Source: Acidobacteriota bacterium
GTDB taxonomy: Bacteria > Acidobacteriota > Terriglobia > Acidiferrales > UBA7541
NCBI GenBank assembly: GCA_003152355.1
Contig: PMAA01000198.1
Span: 1-34,154, forward strand
Reading direction: 5' to 3'
Length of the DNA: 34,154 nt
Shown here: piece after piece, positions 1-7,473 of the stretch
Numbering within the stretch: position 1 is the first letter of the stretch
Layout of the letters: each line of letters starts with the position of its first letter
The notes under the pieces: model-generated
Seen by the model: only the letters and a program-made list of their open reading frames with translations
The model's database searches: none
What the model was told of the DNA's origin: nothing
Position numbers and translations under genes: made by a program

Positions 1-1
1 G

Positions 2-124
2 CTGCAGTGCGGGTTCTGCACCCCGGGCATGGTGATGGCCGCGGTCTCGCTGCTGGCGGAGAACCCCTCGCCCACCGAGGAAGACGTCCGGTCGGGCCTG
101 GAAGGCAACCTGTGCCGGTGCACC
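2..124 (+). pseudogene. Fragment of [2Fe-2S] subunit of a xanthine/CO-dehydrogenase-type molybdenum hydroxylase
   Basis: The frame opening at base 2 reads the second half of a CoxS/XdhC-type iron-sulfur subunit. It begins with CGFCTPGM and ends with GNLCRCT at about residues 35-41 of the fragment; together these supply the four cysteines of the second [2Fe-2S] cluster. These subunits pass electrons from a molybdopterin active site to flavin or another acceptor. The family normally continues GYxxIxxAI after the last cysteine, but here the match stops at bases 119-125, where sequence that is clearly rlmB on the opposite strand begins. The frame stays open by chance to base 541. The 5' part lies outside the window. 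I call it a fragment because both genes are cut mid-domain at the same point, which could be an assembly chimera or a true rearrangement. Confidence 0.75.
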
Positions 125-442
125 GAGATTGTGCGGATCCTCGACGCCATCGAGGAGTACGATCAGGCCGGGCCCGGCGTCCGAAACACGCAACAAGTCT
201 TCGAGAGTTGCGGGCGGCTTTGCGGCGGCGAACGCCACCACGCCCTGATGCTCGCGCGTGCCGCCGGCGCGGTCCACCTGCGCACGTTCCTCGAAGCGCA
301 CCGGCACGCCGCGTTCGCGCGCGCGGCGAACGATTTCCTCCATGCGCGTGCCATGCCGGCCGATGGCTATGACGATGCGATCGAGAGGACGCCCTGCCTG
401 CAGCGCTTCTTCCACCGCGTGAATTCCGAGAAGGTAACTCAT
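119..442 (-). pseudogene. rlmB: RlmB-type 23S rRNA 2'-O-methyltransferase, N-terminal part, truncated
   Basis: The frame from the ATG at 442 gives 108 residues that match the TrmH/RlmB family. It starts [14 protein letters not shown], the L30e-like substrate-binding domain, includes HQGVVAF near residues 65-71, and enters the SPOUT methyltransferase domain at [13 protein letters not shown] (residues 96-108). The family normally continues with an IxRTA-like segment and about 130 more residues carrying the knotted SAM site, but here the homology stops at base 119. RlmB methylates a ribose in the 23S rRNA peptidyl-transferase region. Its ATG lies one base after the stop of the upstream GluRS-C-domain gene (TGA-G-ATG), so it was the last visible gene of the ispD-ispF operon. 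If the join at 119-125 is real, the enzyme has no catalytic domain; if it is an assembly artefact, the gene simply continues elsewhere. Confidence 0.85.
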
Positions 443-443
443 C

Positions 444-1031
444 TCATTCGAGCGCCGCGCAAAATTCGAGCATGCGCTGGCGCGTTCCTTTCACTTGCAC
501 GTCAAACGGCAGCGCCGCTGCGGAATCGAGAAGCAAGATGACGCGATCGAGTTCGCCTTCACCGGTGCGTCCAGCGAGTGCCACGCGGATAGGATGAAAA
601 AGTTCGCGGCTGCGATAGCGCGTCTCGGCTTTCAACGCTTCGACGATCGTTCTGAATTGTTCCGAGTCTATTGCCGCGCCGTCGAGAACCAGATTCGCGA
701 GTTCGCGGATCACTTCGCGCGATCCCACCCGCGCCATCACCTCCTGCGCGTCAGGCGTCGCGAGCGTCGCGGATGCATCGTAGTGAAAAACAAGGCTCAG
801 GAGATCGGTGAGCGCGTTCCGATCCGACGCGTGCGGGCCGAGAAGCGAAGCAGCATGTTCCATCCAAGCTGAAAGCTGCGCAGCGTGAGTCTCAGTTGCG
901 GATTCTTGAGCTCCCAGAGCGAGCCAACCGCGCTCTCGCAGAATATCCTCGACATCGCGCGGGACGAATGCGTTTGAGAGAGGCGCGACTTGAGTGCTGG
1001 CCGCGTGAGCCTCGTGTGACTCCCGGCTCAT
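444..1031 (-). CDS. Stand-alone glutamyl-tRNA synthetase-like anticodon-binding domain protein
   Basis: The 195-residue product resembles the C-terminal anticodon-binding bundle of class I GluRS. Residues about 110-175 show the tail of that domain, with a [13 protein letters not shown] helix, then a stretch resembling the family's 'glkgkelf-PlRvaltG' segment ([13 protein letters not shown]), then an ILLLDS helix. No HIGH or KMSKS motif and no Rossmann domain is present, so it cannot aminoacylate by itself. The first 50 or so residues are polar and unrecognised. The ATG at 1031 overlaps the ispF stop in an ATGA, and its own stop is one base from the rlmB start, so translation is probably coupled. 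It sits where gltX sits in the Firmicutes yacL-ispD-ispF-gltX-cysE-cysS-rlmB order, which suggests a reduced gltX. Its role as a tRNA-binding or regulatory protein is inference. Confidence 0.6.
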   Translation of the reverse strand: MSRESHEAHAASTQVAPLSNAFVPRDVEDILRERGWLALGAQESATETHAAQLSAWMEHAASLLGPHASDRNALTDLLSLVFHYDASATLATPDAQEVMARVGSREVIRELANLVLDGAAIDSEQFRTIVEALKAETRYRSRELFHPIRVALAGRTGEGELDRVILLLDSAAALPFDVQVKGTRQRMLEFCAALE

Positions 1032-1600
1032 GGTCGCTTGCGCGGGCGCGAGCTTGATCGAAGCTTCCGCTGAGCTTTCTTTTCAATCTGACGAATTCGT
1101 TCTCGCGCATTGGCGGCGGGCTTGATCGCTTCGCCGATCGTCGCCACGGCGTACGCGGCCAGTGCCTCGCCGCGGCCGATTGCGTCAACGCCTTCATTGG
1201 TTTTTGCTTTCAAGTTGATTCGTTCCAGCGGGATGCCGAGCGCGCGAGCGAGCGCGGCGCGCATCGCCGGGAAATGCGGCCCGAGTTTTGGCTTCTCCGT
1301 TACGACGACTGCGTCCACGTAGACAATGAATAGCCCGCGGGCATTGAGCAGCTTTCGTGTGTGTTCGAGGAATATTAGGCTCGACACGCCTTTCCATTCT
1401 GGATCCGTGTCCGGGAAATGCGAGCCGATATCGCCGAGGCCGCCCGCGCCTAGCAGCGCATCGCAAATGCAATGGCTCAATACATCGCCGTCCGAATGCC
1501 CGACAGGGCCTTTCTCAAATGGCAATTCTATCCCGCCGATTATGAGCTTGCGGCCTTCCGCAAGACGATGCAGATCGTAGCCGACGCCCGTTCTTGTCAT
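1028..1600 (-). CDS. ispF: 2-C-methyl-D-erythritol 2,4-cyclodiphosphate synthase
   Basis: IspF converts CDP-ME-2-phosphate to MEcPP and CMP in the non-mevalonate isoprenoid pathway. The N-terminus reads GVGYDLHRL, with the metal-binding Asp and His, followed by GHSDGDVLSH, which holds the third metal ligand, and DIGSHFPDTDPEWKG. The late signature TNEGVDAIGRGEALAA is intact. The core ends near residue 160, the usual family length. About 30 strongly basic residues follow (ending [13 protein letters not shown]), which is unusual. The gene lies 43 bases downstream of ispD and overlaps the next gene by ATGA. Start chosen at the ATG of MTRTGVGYDLH; its Shine-Dalgarno is poor. Confidence 0.95.
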   Translation of the reverse strand: MTRTGVGYDLHRLAEGRKLIIGGIELPFEKGPVGHSDGDVLSHCICDALLGAGGLGDIGSHFPDTDPEWKGVSSLIFLEHTRKLLNARGLFIVYVDAVVVTEKPKLGPHFPAMRAALARALGIPLERINLKAKTNEGVDAIGRGEALAAYAVATIGEAIKPAANARERIRQIEKKAQRKLRSSSRPRKRP

Positions 1601-1643
1601 CTGTGACCATTCGGAAAAGATTGAATTTCAGTGAATTCGAACT

Positions 1644-2360
1644 TCATGTCTTCACGCGCTCCTGCTCGAGGTAGAAGCGCGCGAGGTCCATGTCCGATGG
1701 CCGCGTGATCTTAAGATTGCGCTCCGAGCCGAGGACCACGAAAACTTCGCGGCCAATGCGTTCGACGAGCGACGCCTCGTCTGAGGCAGTCACATCATCT
1801 TGCTTGGCGCGCGCGAAGGCTTCGCGAAGGATCGCGTATTGAAACGCCTGCGGTGTTTGCGCAAGAACGATTCGCTCGCGGGGAATCGTCGAGGTGATTA
1901 GAGCCACATCTTCGGGCAGACTCGCGCGCTTTACTTCTTTCACCGTGTCAATCGCCGGAATTCCCAGAATCGCCGCGCCGCGCGTTCGGGCTTCTATGAT
2001 AAGCCGGTCGATTTGCGCCGGCGTGACAAACGGCCGGACGGCATCGTGCACCAGGACGATCTCGGTCTCCGGCGCAACTTGGGCGAGCGCATTGGCCACG
2101 GACTGCTGTCGCGTGTCGCCGCCATGCACCACACGCGCCGGGCGGCCAAGCCGCGCCTTGCCCACTCGATCTTCGAGCGACGTGAGTTCTTCTCCGCGCG
2201 TGGCGAGGATGAAATCGGTAATTGCCGCGCAAGCCGCGAGGCGCCTTAGCGTGAAGATCACAAGCGGCTCACCGCCGAGTTCAAGGAATTGCTTCGGCGT
2301 GCCCGCGCCCATGCGCGTTCCGAGTCCTGCAGCAGGAAGAATGGCAGCGATGCGGCTCAT
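1644..2360 (-). CDS. ispD: 2-C-methyl-D-erythritol 4-phosphate cytidylyltransferase
   Basis: IspD joins CTP and MEP to form CDP-ME in the MEP isoprenoid pathway. The nucleotide-binding loop ILPAAGLGTRMGAGTPKQF is at residues 7-25, and GGDTRQQSVANAL and VLVHDAVRPFV mark the CTP and metal site in mid-protein. ALITSTIPRERIVLAQTPQAF and the DDVTASDEASLVE and NLKITRPSDMDLA segments match the family C-terminus. Length (238 residues) is normal. It is directly followed by ispF, so the second and fourth MEP enzymes of the pathway are co-transcribed; ispE, which acts between them, lies about 9.5 kb away in the same window. Confidence 0.96.
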   Translation of the reverse strand: MSRIAAILPAAGLGTRMGAGTPKQFLELGGEPLVIFTLRRLAACAAITDFILATRGEELTSLEDRVGKARLGRPARVVHGGDTRQQSVANALAQVAPETEIVLVHDAVRPFVTPAQIDRLIIEARTRGAAILGIPAIDTVKEVKRASLPEDVALITSTIPRERIVLAQTPQAFQYAILREAFARAKQDDVTASDEASLVERIGREVFVVLGSERNLKITRPSDMDLARFYLEQERVKT

Positions 2361-2445
2361 AGAGCGGCGGCCAGTTTAACGCACATGTGCGCGCATAGAA
2401 ACACGCACGGGAATGCGGGGGCTCGAAATGCGATAAGCACTGCGG

Positions 2446-3639
2446 CTAAGAGCGTGAAGTGTCCGGATAGAGCGGCCGCGGCGGACGATCGGCGGCGTGG
2501 CCTTCGACGGCGGCAATCGGCGCAGGCCGCGGTTGATCGCCGCGGTCATCGTAGCGGCCGAAGATCATTTTGCCGGCGGTCGTTTGGTGAACGGAAGTGA
2601 CGGAGATATCGACCGTCTTGTTGATCATTTTGCGCGCCGCATCCACGACGACCATGGTGCCGTCATCGAGATATGCAACGCCCTGATTGTATTCCTTGCC
2701 TTCACGGAGGATGAAGACGCGCATCGTCTCGCCAGGGAGAACCACGGGCTTGAGCGCGTTCGCGAGCTGATTGACATTCAGAATATCGATTCCCTGAAGC
2801 GTTGCGACTTTGTTGAGATTGAAATCGTTGGTGATGATTTTCGCGTCGTAGCGTTTCGCAAGCTCGATCAATTTCATATCCACGTCCGCGACGTTTTGGA
2901 AATCATCTTCAGCGATTTGCACGTCAATTAGCGGAATTTTCTGGATGCGCTGCAAGACTTCCAGCCCGCGCCGCCCGCGCTGCCGCTTGAGAGGGTCGGC
3001 GGAATCAGCGACCAACTGCAATTCGCGGAGCACAAAATGAGGAATGATGAGTGTGCCATCGAGAAACTGCGATTCGGCGACGTCGGCAACGCGGCCGTCA
3101 ATAATTACGCTCGTATCGAGAACTTTGCACGTGTGGCGCGAATTGCGCTCGTTGCCGAAGAGGCCGCCAAGCGCCTGAAGGTTGAGCATGTCCCCTTTGT
3201 TCGCGCCGAGAATCAGGCCGATGTAAGCCATGACGAGAAACGCGGCGAGGCTCACAAATGATCGCGTGCTTTCCGGCATGGACGTGTGCGCGAGCACGAG
3301 CGTCGTCAAGTACGCGCCGAGAATGCCGAGGATCGAGCCGGCGGCCGCGCCGATCAGCCGGCGCAGGCTCGCGCGGCGAAGGCGCAGCTCGAACAGAATC
3401 ACGGAAATTGCGAAGATCAGGCCGACCAGCGATGCCGTCTCGCGCGTGAGGCTGAACGGACGGAAATGAAATCCCGCAGCGACGCAGATGATCGTGAAGA
3501 TTACCCGGATCGCAAGCATGTCCCAGAAGGTGCCCACCTGAGCGCCTGCATTGCGCGTCGCGGACGATGTTTTCGCAGGAAGATTTTCGGGTTGCCCCAC
3601 GGATTGATTGCGAGGAAGCGGATTAGAATAGCGAGCCAT
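2446..3639 (-). CDS. YacL-like membrane-anchored PIN-TRAM domain protein
   Basis: The 397-residue protein has four hydrophobic segments at about residues 43-59, 70-85, 95-117 and 127-146. A PIN nuclease domain follows (about 170-295), then a TRAM RNA-binding domain (about 300-360) and a Pro/Arg-rich tail. Acidic PIN residues are present: D175 in VLDTSVIIDGR, E206 in VLRELQ, D252 and D254 in ADVD, and D272 in TNDFN. This is the architecture of Bacillus YacL, which is also encoded just before ispD. Its role as a membrane-tethered nuclease acting on RNA, tRNA or rRNA is inferred from the family. The start is supported by AAGAGG seven bases before the ATG. A good promoter lies about 130 bases upstream. 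Confidence 0.88.
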   Translation of the reverse strand: MARYSNPLPRNQSVGQPENLPAKTSSATRNAGAQVGTFWDMLAIRVIFTIICVAAGFHFRPFSLTRETASLVGLIFAISVILFELRLRRASLRRLIGAAAGSILGILGAYLTTLVLAHTSMPESTRSFVSLAAFLVMAYIGLILGANKGDMLNLQALGGLFGNERNSRHTCKVLDTSVIIDGRVADVAESQFLDGTLIIPHFVLRELQLVADSADPLKRQRGRRGLEVLQRIQKIPLIDVQIAEDDFQNVADVDMKLIELAKRYDAKIITNDFNLNKVATLQGIDILNVNQLANALKPVVLPGETMRVFILREGKEYNQGVAYLDDGTMVVVDAARKMINKTVDISVTSVHQTTAGKMIFGRYDDRGDQPRPAPIAAVEGHAADRPPRPLYPDTSRS

Positions 3640-3772
3640 GCGAACCTCTTATAAAACGATGAATCTTGATAACCGGCGCTGCAAATAACCGCCTGAAAGC
3701 GACCGCACTCAATCGAGCTGTAAAAGTTTCTCCCGGCTGCTCGTAAGAAATTTATAAGTAATGTTGCCCGGC

Positions 3773-3803
3773 AGTATAGCACCAGTGTTTCGAGGCTAGT
3801 CAA
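3773..3803 (-). promoter_or_regulatory. Sigma70-type promoter for the yacL-ispD-ispF operon
   Basis: On the minus strand TTGACT (3798-3803) is followed after 19 bases by TATACT (3773-3778), which is preceded by TG one base before it (extended -10). The spacer is slightly long but the extended -10 compensates. The predicted transcript has a leader of roughly 125 bases before the PIN-TRAM ATG at 3639. Confidence 0.55.
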
Positions 3804-3861
3804 CTCTGAAAGATGTGGGAAAGATGACGGCGGAGACGCTCGTGATGCAGAGAGCGGCGAT

Positions 3862-5034
3862 TTACGCGAGGTAAAAGCGGCGGACGCGACGCCCGAGCGC
3901 GCAGAGGAGATCGGAAGTGACGGTATTAATCTCGCGCGCGACGTCGGAAACTTCAATGGAATCTAATTTTTCCTTGCCGTAGATGGTCACGATGTCGCCG
4001 ATGGCGGCGTTAGGCACCTCGGTGGCATCAACGGTGGCAAGATCCATCGAGATCGTTCCCACGAGAGGAACGCGCCTGCCGCGCAGAAGCACGGAGCCGT
4101 TGTTCGTGCGCTGCCGGACGACGCCGTCCGCATATCCCGCGGCAATAACGGCGATGCGCGACGGGCGCTTGGCAACGAATCGCGCGCCATAGCCGACAGC
4201 CTGGCCCGCGGCGATATCGCGAAGCGAAATGATTCGCGCGCGAAGCGAAAGGCACGGACGGAGATCCATCTGCGCCATCACTTCCGCTTTCTTTTCCGGC
4301 GGCGTGAATCCCTGGTGATAGCCGTAGAGGATCGCGCCGGGACGGACGATGTCGGCCCATGTGCTCGGCCGCGCGCAAATCGCGCCGCTGTTCGCAAGGT
4401 GAATCATGCCGGGCGAAACACCGAATGCGCGCAGGCGGTCCAGCGCCTCGCTGAATTTGTTTTCCTGTTTGATGGTTTGATCGCTCGTAAAATCTTCCGC
4501 CGACGCGAAGTGCGTGTAAGTGCCTTCGAGCGCGAGTCGCGGGCATTTCTTGAGCGCTTTCACGAACGCTTCCACTTCGCAAGGCTCGATGCCCAACCGG
4601 TTCATTCCCGTATTGATTTTCAGGTGGAATGGCGCGCGGAAATTCTTTTTGCGCTTCGCGATTCGGGCGGCAGCGCGATCGAGTGTGCGGAGTTGATCCA
4701 CCCGCGTTACCGTTGGCGTGAGATCGTGATCGAGCAGGATCTTTTCTTCGCCCGGCCAGAAGCCCGTTAGAACAAGAATGCGCTTGTGGATGCCTGCATC
4801 GCGAAGTTCAATCCCTTCGCTCGAGCAAGTGACGCCGAACCATTCCGTTCCCGCGCGAGCCAGCGCCTTCGAGATGGGAACGGCGCCGAGTCCGTAGGCG
4901 TTTGCCTTCACGACAGCCAGAACCTTGCGCTCGCGCCCGACTTGCCGCCGGATCACGCGAAGATTGTGGAGGATCGCAGCGATGGACACTTCCGCCCAAA
5001 TCGGCCGGCCATCAAATTGAATCGTTTTCGCCAT
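3862..5034 (-). CDS. alr: Alanine racemase
   Basis: This PLP enzyme interconverts L- and D-alanine for peptidoglycan synthesis. The PLP-binding lysine is K43 in VVKANAYGLG, and the second catalytic base is Y282 in AVGYGARF. HLKINTGMNRLG (residues 137-148), THFASA, HLANSGA and VGTISMDL are all family signatures. At 390 residues it is full length: an N-terminal TIM barrel plus a C-terminal beta domain ending CALGRRVRRFYLA. It follows dnaB on the same strand, separated by 303 bases, and is followed by a 222-base gap that holds a separate promoter, so it may be its own transcription unit. Confidence 0.96.
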   Translation of the reverse strand: MAKTIQFDGRPIWAEVSIAAILHNLRVIRRQVGRERKVLAVVKANAYGLGAVPISKALARAGTEWFGVTCSSEGIELRDAGIHKRILVLTGFWPGEEKILLDHDLTPTVTRVDQLRTLDRAAARIAKRKKNFRAPFHLKINTGMNRLGIEPCEVEAFVKALKKCPRLALEGTYTHFASAEDFTSDQTIKQENKFSEALDRLRAFGVSPGMIHLANSGAICARPSTWADIVRPGAILYGYHQGFTPPEKKAEVMAQMDLRPCLSLRARIISLRDIAAGQAVGYGARFVAKRPSRIAVIAAGYADGVVRQRTNNGSVLLRGRRVPLVGTISMDLATVDATEVPNAAIGDIVTIYGKEKLDSIEVSDVAREINTVTSDLLCALGRRVRRFYLA

Positions 5035-5337
5035 TGTGTTTCCGAAAACCTAGAATGCCAGACTCCGGAGGACACGCGCGCGAGAAAATCACGCTGTTGT
5101 GCCAAGTCCGCGGTTCAGTAAACAAATTGAGTAAACACCGCGACAAAAGAAATGCAGGCACGATGCCAATTAGCATGTTGGGCCGGTGCAAGACTCCAGA
5201 TGCAGTGCGGGGCGCATTTAGAAGGACTTGGAGGCAGTTTGTCGGAAGTCCCAGGGAATTCAGACTGTCCGGATTCCTGCGATGCCGTGGCAGGCGCGAC
5301 ACAGACGTGCCGAATCGCGACAATTGATCGCGGGGAT
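5035..5337. other. Intergenic region between dnaB and alr with a repeat-containing dyad
   Basis: I find no convincing gene in these 303 bases. On the plus strand AGTAAACA occurs at 5117-5124 and again at 5130-5137 (13-base period), enclosed by an inverted CGCGGT (5109-5114) and ACCGCG (5137-5142). This lies about 75-125 bases upstream of the alr start and could be an operator or a transcript hairpin. A CxxCH-encoding stretch at 5287-5301 is followed directly by a stop and is not supported as a gene. Confidence 0.4.
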
Positions 5338-6687
5338 TTACTCTTCCATCGCTTCCGGGGCGGCGACTTCAAAGCGCGTCCACCGGCTGTTGAACACGAA
5401 ATGGACCACGCCGGTGGGGCCATTGCGCTGCTTGCCGATGATGAGTTTCGTTCGGTTCCGGTCTTCATCGGGAGCGTCTTTATCGTAGAACTTCGGACGA
5501 TTGATGAAGAGTACAACATCCGCATCCTGCTCGATGGCGCCCGATTCGCGAAGGTCGGCGAGCTGGGGATCGCGCTCGTCGCGCTCCGGAGCGCGGGTCA
5601 ACTGGCTCATCACCAGAACCGGCACCTTCAACTCTTTCGCCAGTCCTTTGAGCGACCGGGAAATACTGGAAACTTCTTCGTTCCGGTTGCTGAAGCGGCC
5701 ACGAGCCGAGACGAGCTGAAGATAATCCACGATGACGAGTGACAATCCCTTATCGCGCATCAAGCGCCGCGCTTTCGCGCCGATCTCCATCACCGTCGTC
5801 GAAGCCGAGTCGTCAATCCAGATCGGGGCCTCGCCAAGCTCGTTGAGCGTCTCCGTGATGCGTCCCCAGTCGTCGCGATTGATATGGCCGGTGCGGAACT
5901 TGTGCGCATCAACGTGCGCGCGCGACGCGAGCAGGCGAAGCAGCAAGGATTCCTTCGACATTTCGAGGCTGAAGATCGCCACCGGCGCATTTTTTCGAAG
6001 GGCGACGTTTTCAGCGATATTCAGCGCCAGGGCTGTTTTCCCCATCGAAGGGCGCGCCGCGAGGATGATGAGCTCAGAGGGCTGGAGGCCGGCGAGTTCA
6101 TTGTCGAGTTCCGGGTAGCCGGTGGCGAGGCCCGTGATTCGGCGGCCTTCCGTGAAAATTTTCGAGAGGCGTTCCCAATTTTCCGAGACGAGCTCTTTGA
6201 CGCCGATCAGGCCGCTGCGAACGCGATCCTCTGCCAGCTCGAAAATCGACGATTCCGCGCGGTCGAGAATCGCGTCGGCATCCTCATCGGCATCGAGCGC
6301 CTGTTGTTGAATGGCCTGCGCACGATGCGCGAGGCTCCGCAGAACCGCTTTCTCCTTCACGATGCGGGCGTAGTGCTCGACGTTTGAGATTCGCGGCACG
6401 CCGTCCACGAGTTGCGCCAGGTACGCCGCGCCGCCGGCCGCATCGAGCTCGCTGCGCCGATGCAGATCTTCGGTGAGTGTGACTAGATCGATGGCTTGCT
6501 GCGTTTCTCCGAGGGTCATCATGCGCTCGAAGATGCGGCGATGTTGATCGAGGAAAAAATCGTCCGAGCGAAGCTTCTCGACCGCCGTGTTCAGCATGTG
6601 ATTATCGAGCAGAATCGCGCCGAGAATACTGCGTTCGGCCTCCAGATTGTGCGGTAACGGGCGCTCGAGGTTGGAATCGTTGGCCAT
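5338..6687 (-). CDS. dnaB: Replicative DNA helicase DnaB
   Basis: DnaB is the hexameric 5'-3' helicase that unwinds the replication fork. The N-terminal DnaG-interacting domain begins PLPHNLEAERSILGAILLDN (residues 10-29). The RecA-like ATPase domain begins near residue 180. Walker A is ARPSMGKTA (211-219) and Walker B is LVIVDYLQL (about 318-326). The later ESGAIEQDADVVLFI and LIIGKQRNGPTG segments are intact, the latter near the arginine finger. Length (449) is normal and I see no intein. It is separated from the ribosomal-protein operon upstream by a strong terminator, so it needs its own promoter. Confidence 0.97.
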   Translation of the reverse strand: MANDSNLERPLPHNLEAERSILGAILLDNHMLNTAVEKLRSDDFFLDQHRRIFERMMTLGETQQAIDLVTLTEDLHRRSELDAAGGAAYLAQLVDGVPRISNVEHYARIVKEKAVLRSLAHRAQAIQQQALDADEDADAILDRAESSIFELAEDRVRSGLIGVKELVSENWERLSKIFTEGRRITGLATGYPELDNELAGLQPSELIILAARPSMGKTALALNIAENVALRKNAPVAIFSLEMSKESLLLRLLASRAHVDAHKFRTGHINRDDWGRITETLNELGEAPIWIDDSASTTVMEIGAKARRLMRDKGLSLVIVDYLQLVSARGRFSNRNEEVSSISRSLKGLAKELKVPVLVMSQLTRAPERDERDPQLADLRESGAIEQDADVVLFINRPKFYDKDAPDEDRNRTKLIIGKQRNGPTGVVHFVFNSRWTRFEVAAPEAMEE

Positions 6688-6809
6688 TTATTCGCTTTAT
6701 GTTCGCCTAAGTGGTTTTCGAGCGCAAGCTATTTTCGCCGCGCGAAGAAGCGCTGCAAATTTCATCTTAAATCGCGGTTTTGAAAATTGAACGCCGAAAT
6801 GAGAATCGC

Positions 6810-6838
6810 ATTGTGTGCGCGTGTGCGCCGCGCGTCAA
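6810..6838 (-). promoter_or_regulatory. Candidate dnaB promoter
   Basis: Minus strand: TTGACG (6833-6838), a 17-base spacer, then CACAAT (6810-6815). The -35 is good and the -10 matches four of six consensus bases. It lies downstream of the rplI terminator and 123 bases before the dnaB ATG, as a dnaB promoter must. Confidence 0.35.
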
Positions 6839-6910
6839 TCGCACTGAGCTGTGGATTTCACAGGAGCTGTGCAAAAGCTTTTGGATGGCGAGAGCGTCGT
6901 CGGGCTGGCC

Positions 6911-6950
6911 AGAAATAAAAAGCGCGCCGCGAACGTTGCACGGCGCGCTT
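6911..6950 (-). terminator. Rho-independent terminator of the rpsF-rpsR-rplI operon
   Basis: On the minus strand AAGCGCGCCG (6941-6950) pairs perfectly with CGGCGCGCTT (6920-6929) across an 11-base loop. The transcript then runs TTTATTTCT (6911-6919), so the stem is followed by a U-rich tract. It begins 39 bases after the rplI stop and separates the ribosomal genes from dnaB. Confidence 0.88.
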
Positions 6951-6988
6951 CAAATCTTCCTGCGGAGATGGTCTTGAAAAGTTGAAGA

Positions 6989-7435
6989 CTACGCTTCGCG
7001 GCTCACCGTCAGCTTCACGGTTGCGGCGATATCGCGATGGAGCTTAATCGGAACTTGATATTCGCCGATGAGCTTAATGGGTTCGGCGAGCTGAATTTTG
7101 CGGCGGTCAATAGTGAAGCCCTGCGCCGCCAGCGATTCCGAGATGTCGGCGGTGGTGACGGAACCGAAGAGCTGATCGTTTTCACCGGCCTTGCGGGCAA
7201 TCGCAAGCGAGACGCCGTTGAGAACCTCGGCCTGCTTTTCCGCATCGCCTTTCTCCGTTGCTTCGCGCTTGGCGAAGACCACGCGCATGCGCTCCAGCCG
7301 CTTCATATTACCCGGCGTGGCGAGCATGGCAAGCTTTCGCGGGAGAAGAAAATTGCGGGCGTAACCCGGGGCGACTTCCACCACTTCGCCGCGGTTGCCC
7401 AGCTTGTCTACGTCTTCCTGCAAAATAATCTGCAT
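6989..7435 (-). CDS. rplI: 50S ribosomal protein L9
   Basis: L9 binds 23S rRNA near the L1 stalk and extends from the ribosome through a long central helix. The N-terminal domain reads MQIILQEDVDKLGNRGEVVEVAPGYARNFLLPRKLA, the canonical L9 signature. The connecting helix lies at about residues 45-75. The C-terminal domain has NDQLFGSVTTADI and ends KLHRDIAATVKLTV. The length of 148 is typical. AGGA lies a few bases before the ATG. It is the last gene of rpsF-rpsR-rplI and is followed by an intrinsic terminator. Confidence 0.97.
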   Translation of the reverse strand: MQIILQEDVDKLGNRGEVVEVAPGYARNFLLPRKLAMLATPGNMKRLERMRVVFAKREATEKGDAEKQAEVLNGVSLAIARKAGENDQLFGSVTTADISESLAAQGFTIDRRKIQLAEPIKLIGEYQVPIKLHRDIAATVKLTVSREA

Positions 7436-7473
7436 TGTCCTGTCCTCAAGTCGTTTTCAAATACGACGCGTTT

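Larger units (their letters stand above)
6688..6988. other. rplI-dnaB intergenic region
   Basis: These roughly 300 bases carry no gene. They hold the rplI terminator (6911-6950) and a candidate dnaB promoter (6810-6838). Between them, near 6850-6865, a TGTGGATTTCACA segment vaguely resembles a DnaA box, with two mismatches to TTATCCACA in the flanking half. I do not call it a DnaA site. Confidence 0.5.

Noticed and set aside
125-541. Continuation of the iron-sulfur subunit frame to base 541
   Set aside because: The frame is open but the residues are the antisense of rlmB and of the GluRS-like gene; the CoxS match ends after GNLCRCT.
5287-5301. CxxCH-type haem c motif (minus strand) in the dnaB-alr gap
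   Set aside because: A stop codon follows within about ten residues, with no signal peptide or other cytochrome features. It may be chance or a very degraded gene.
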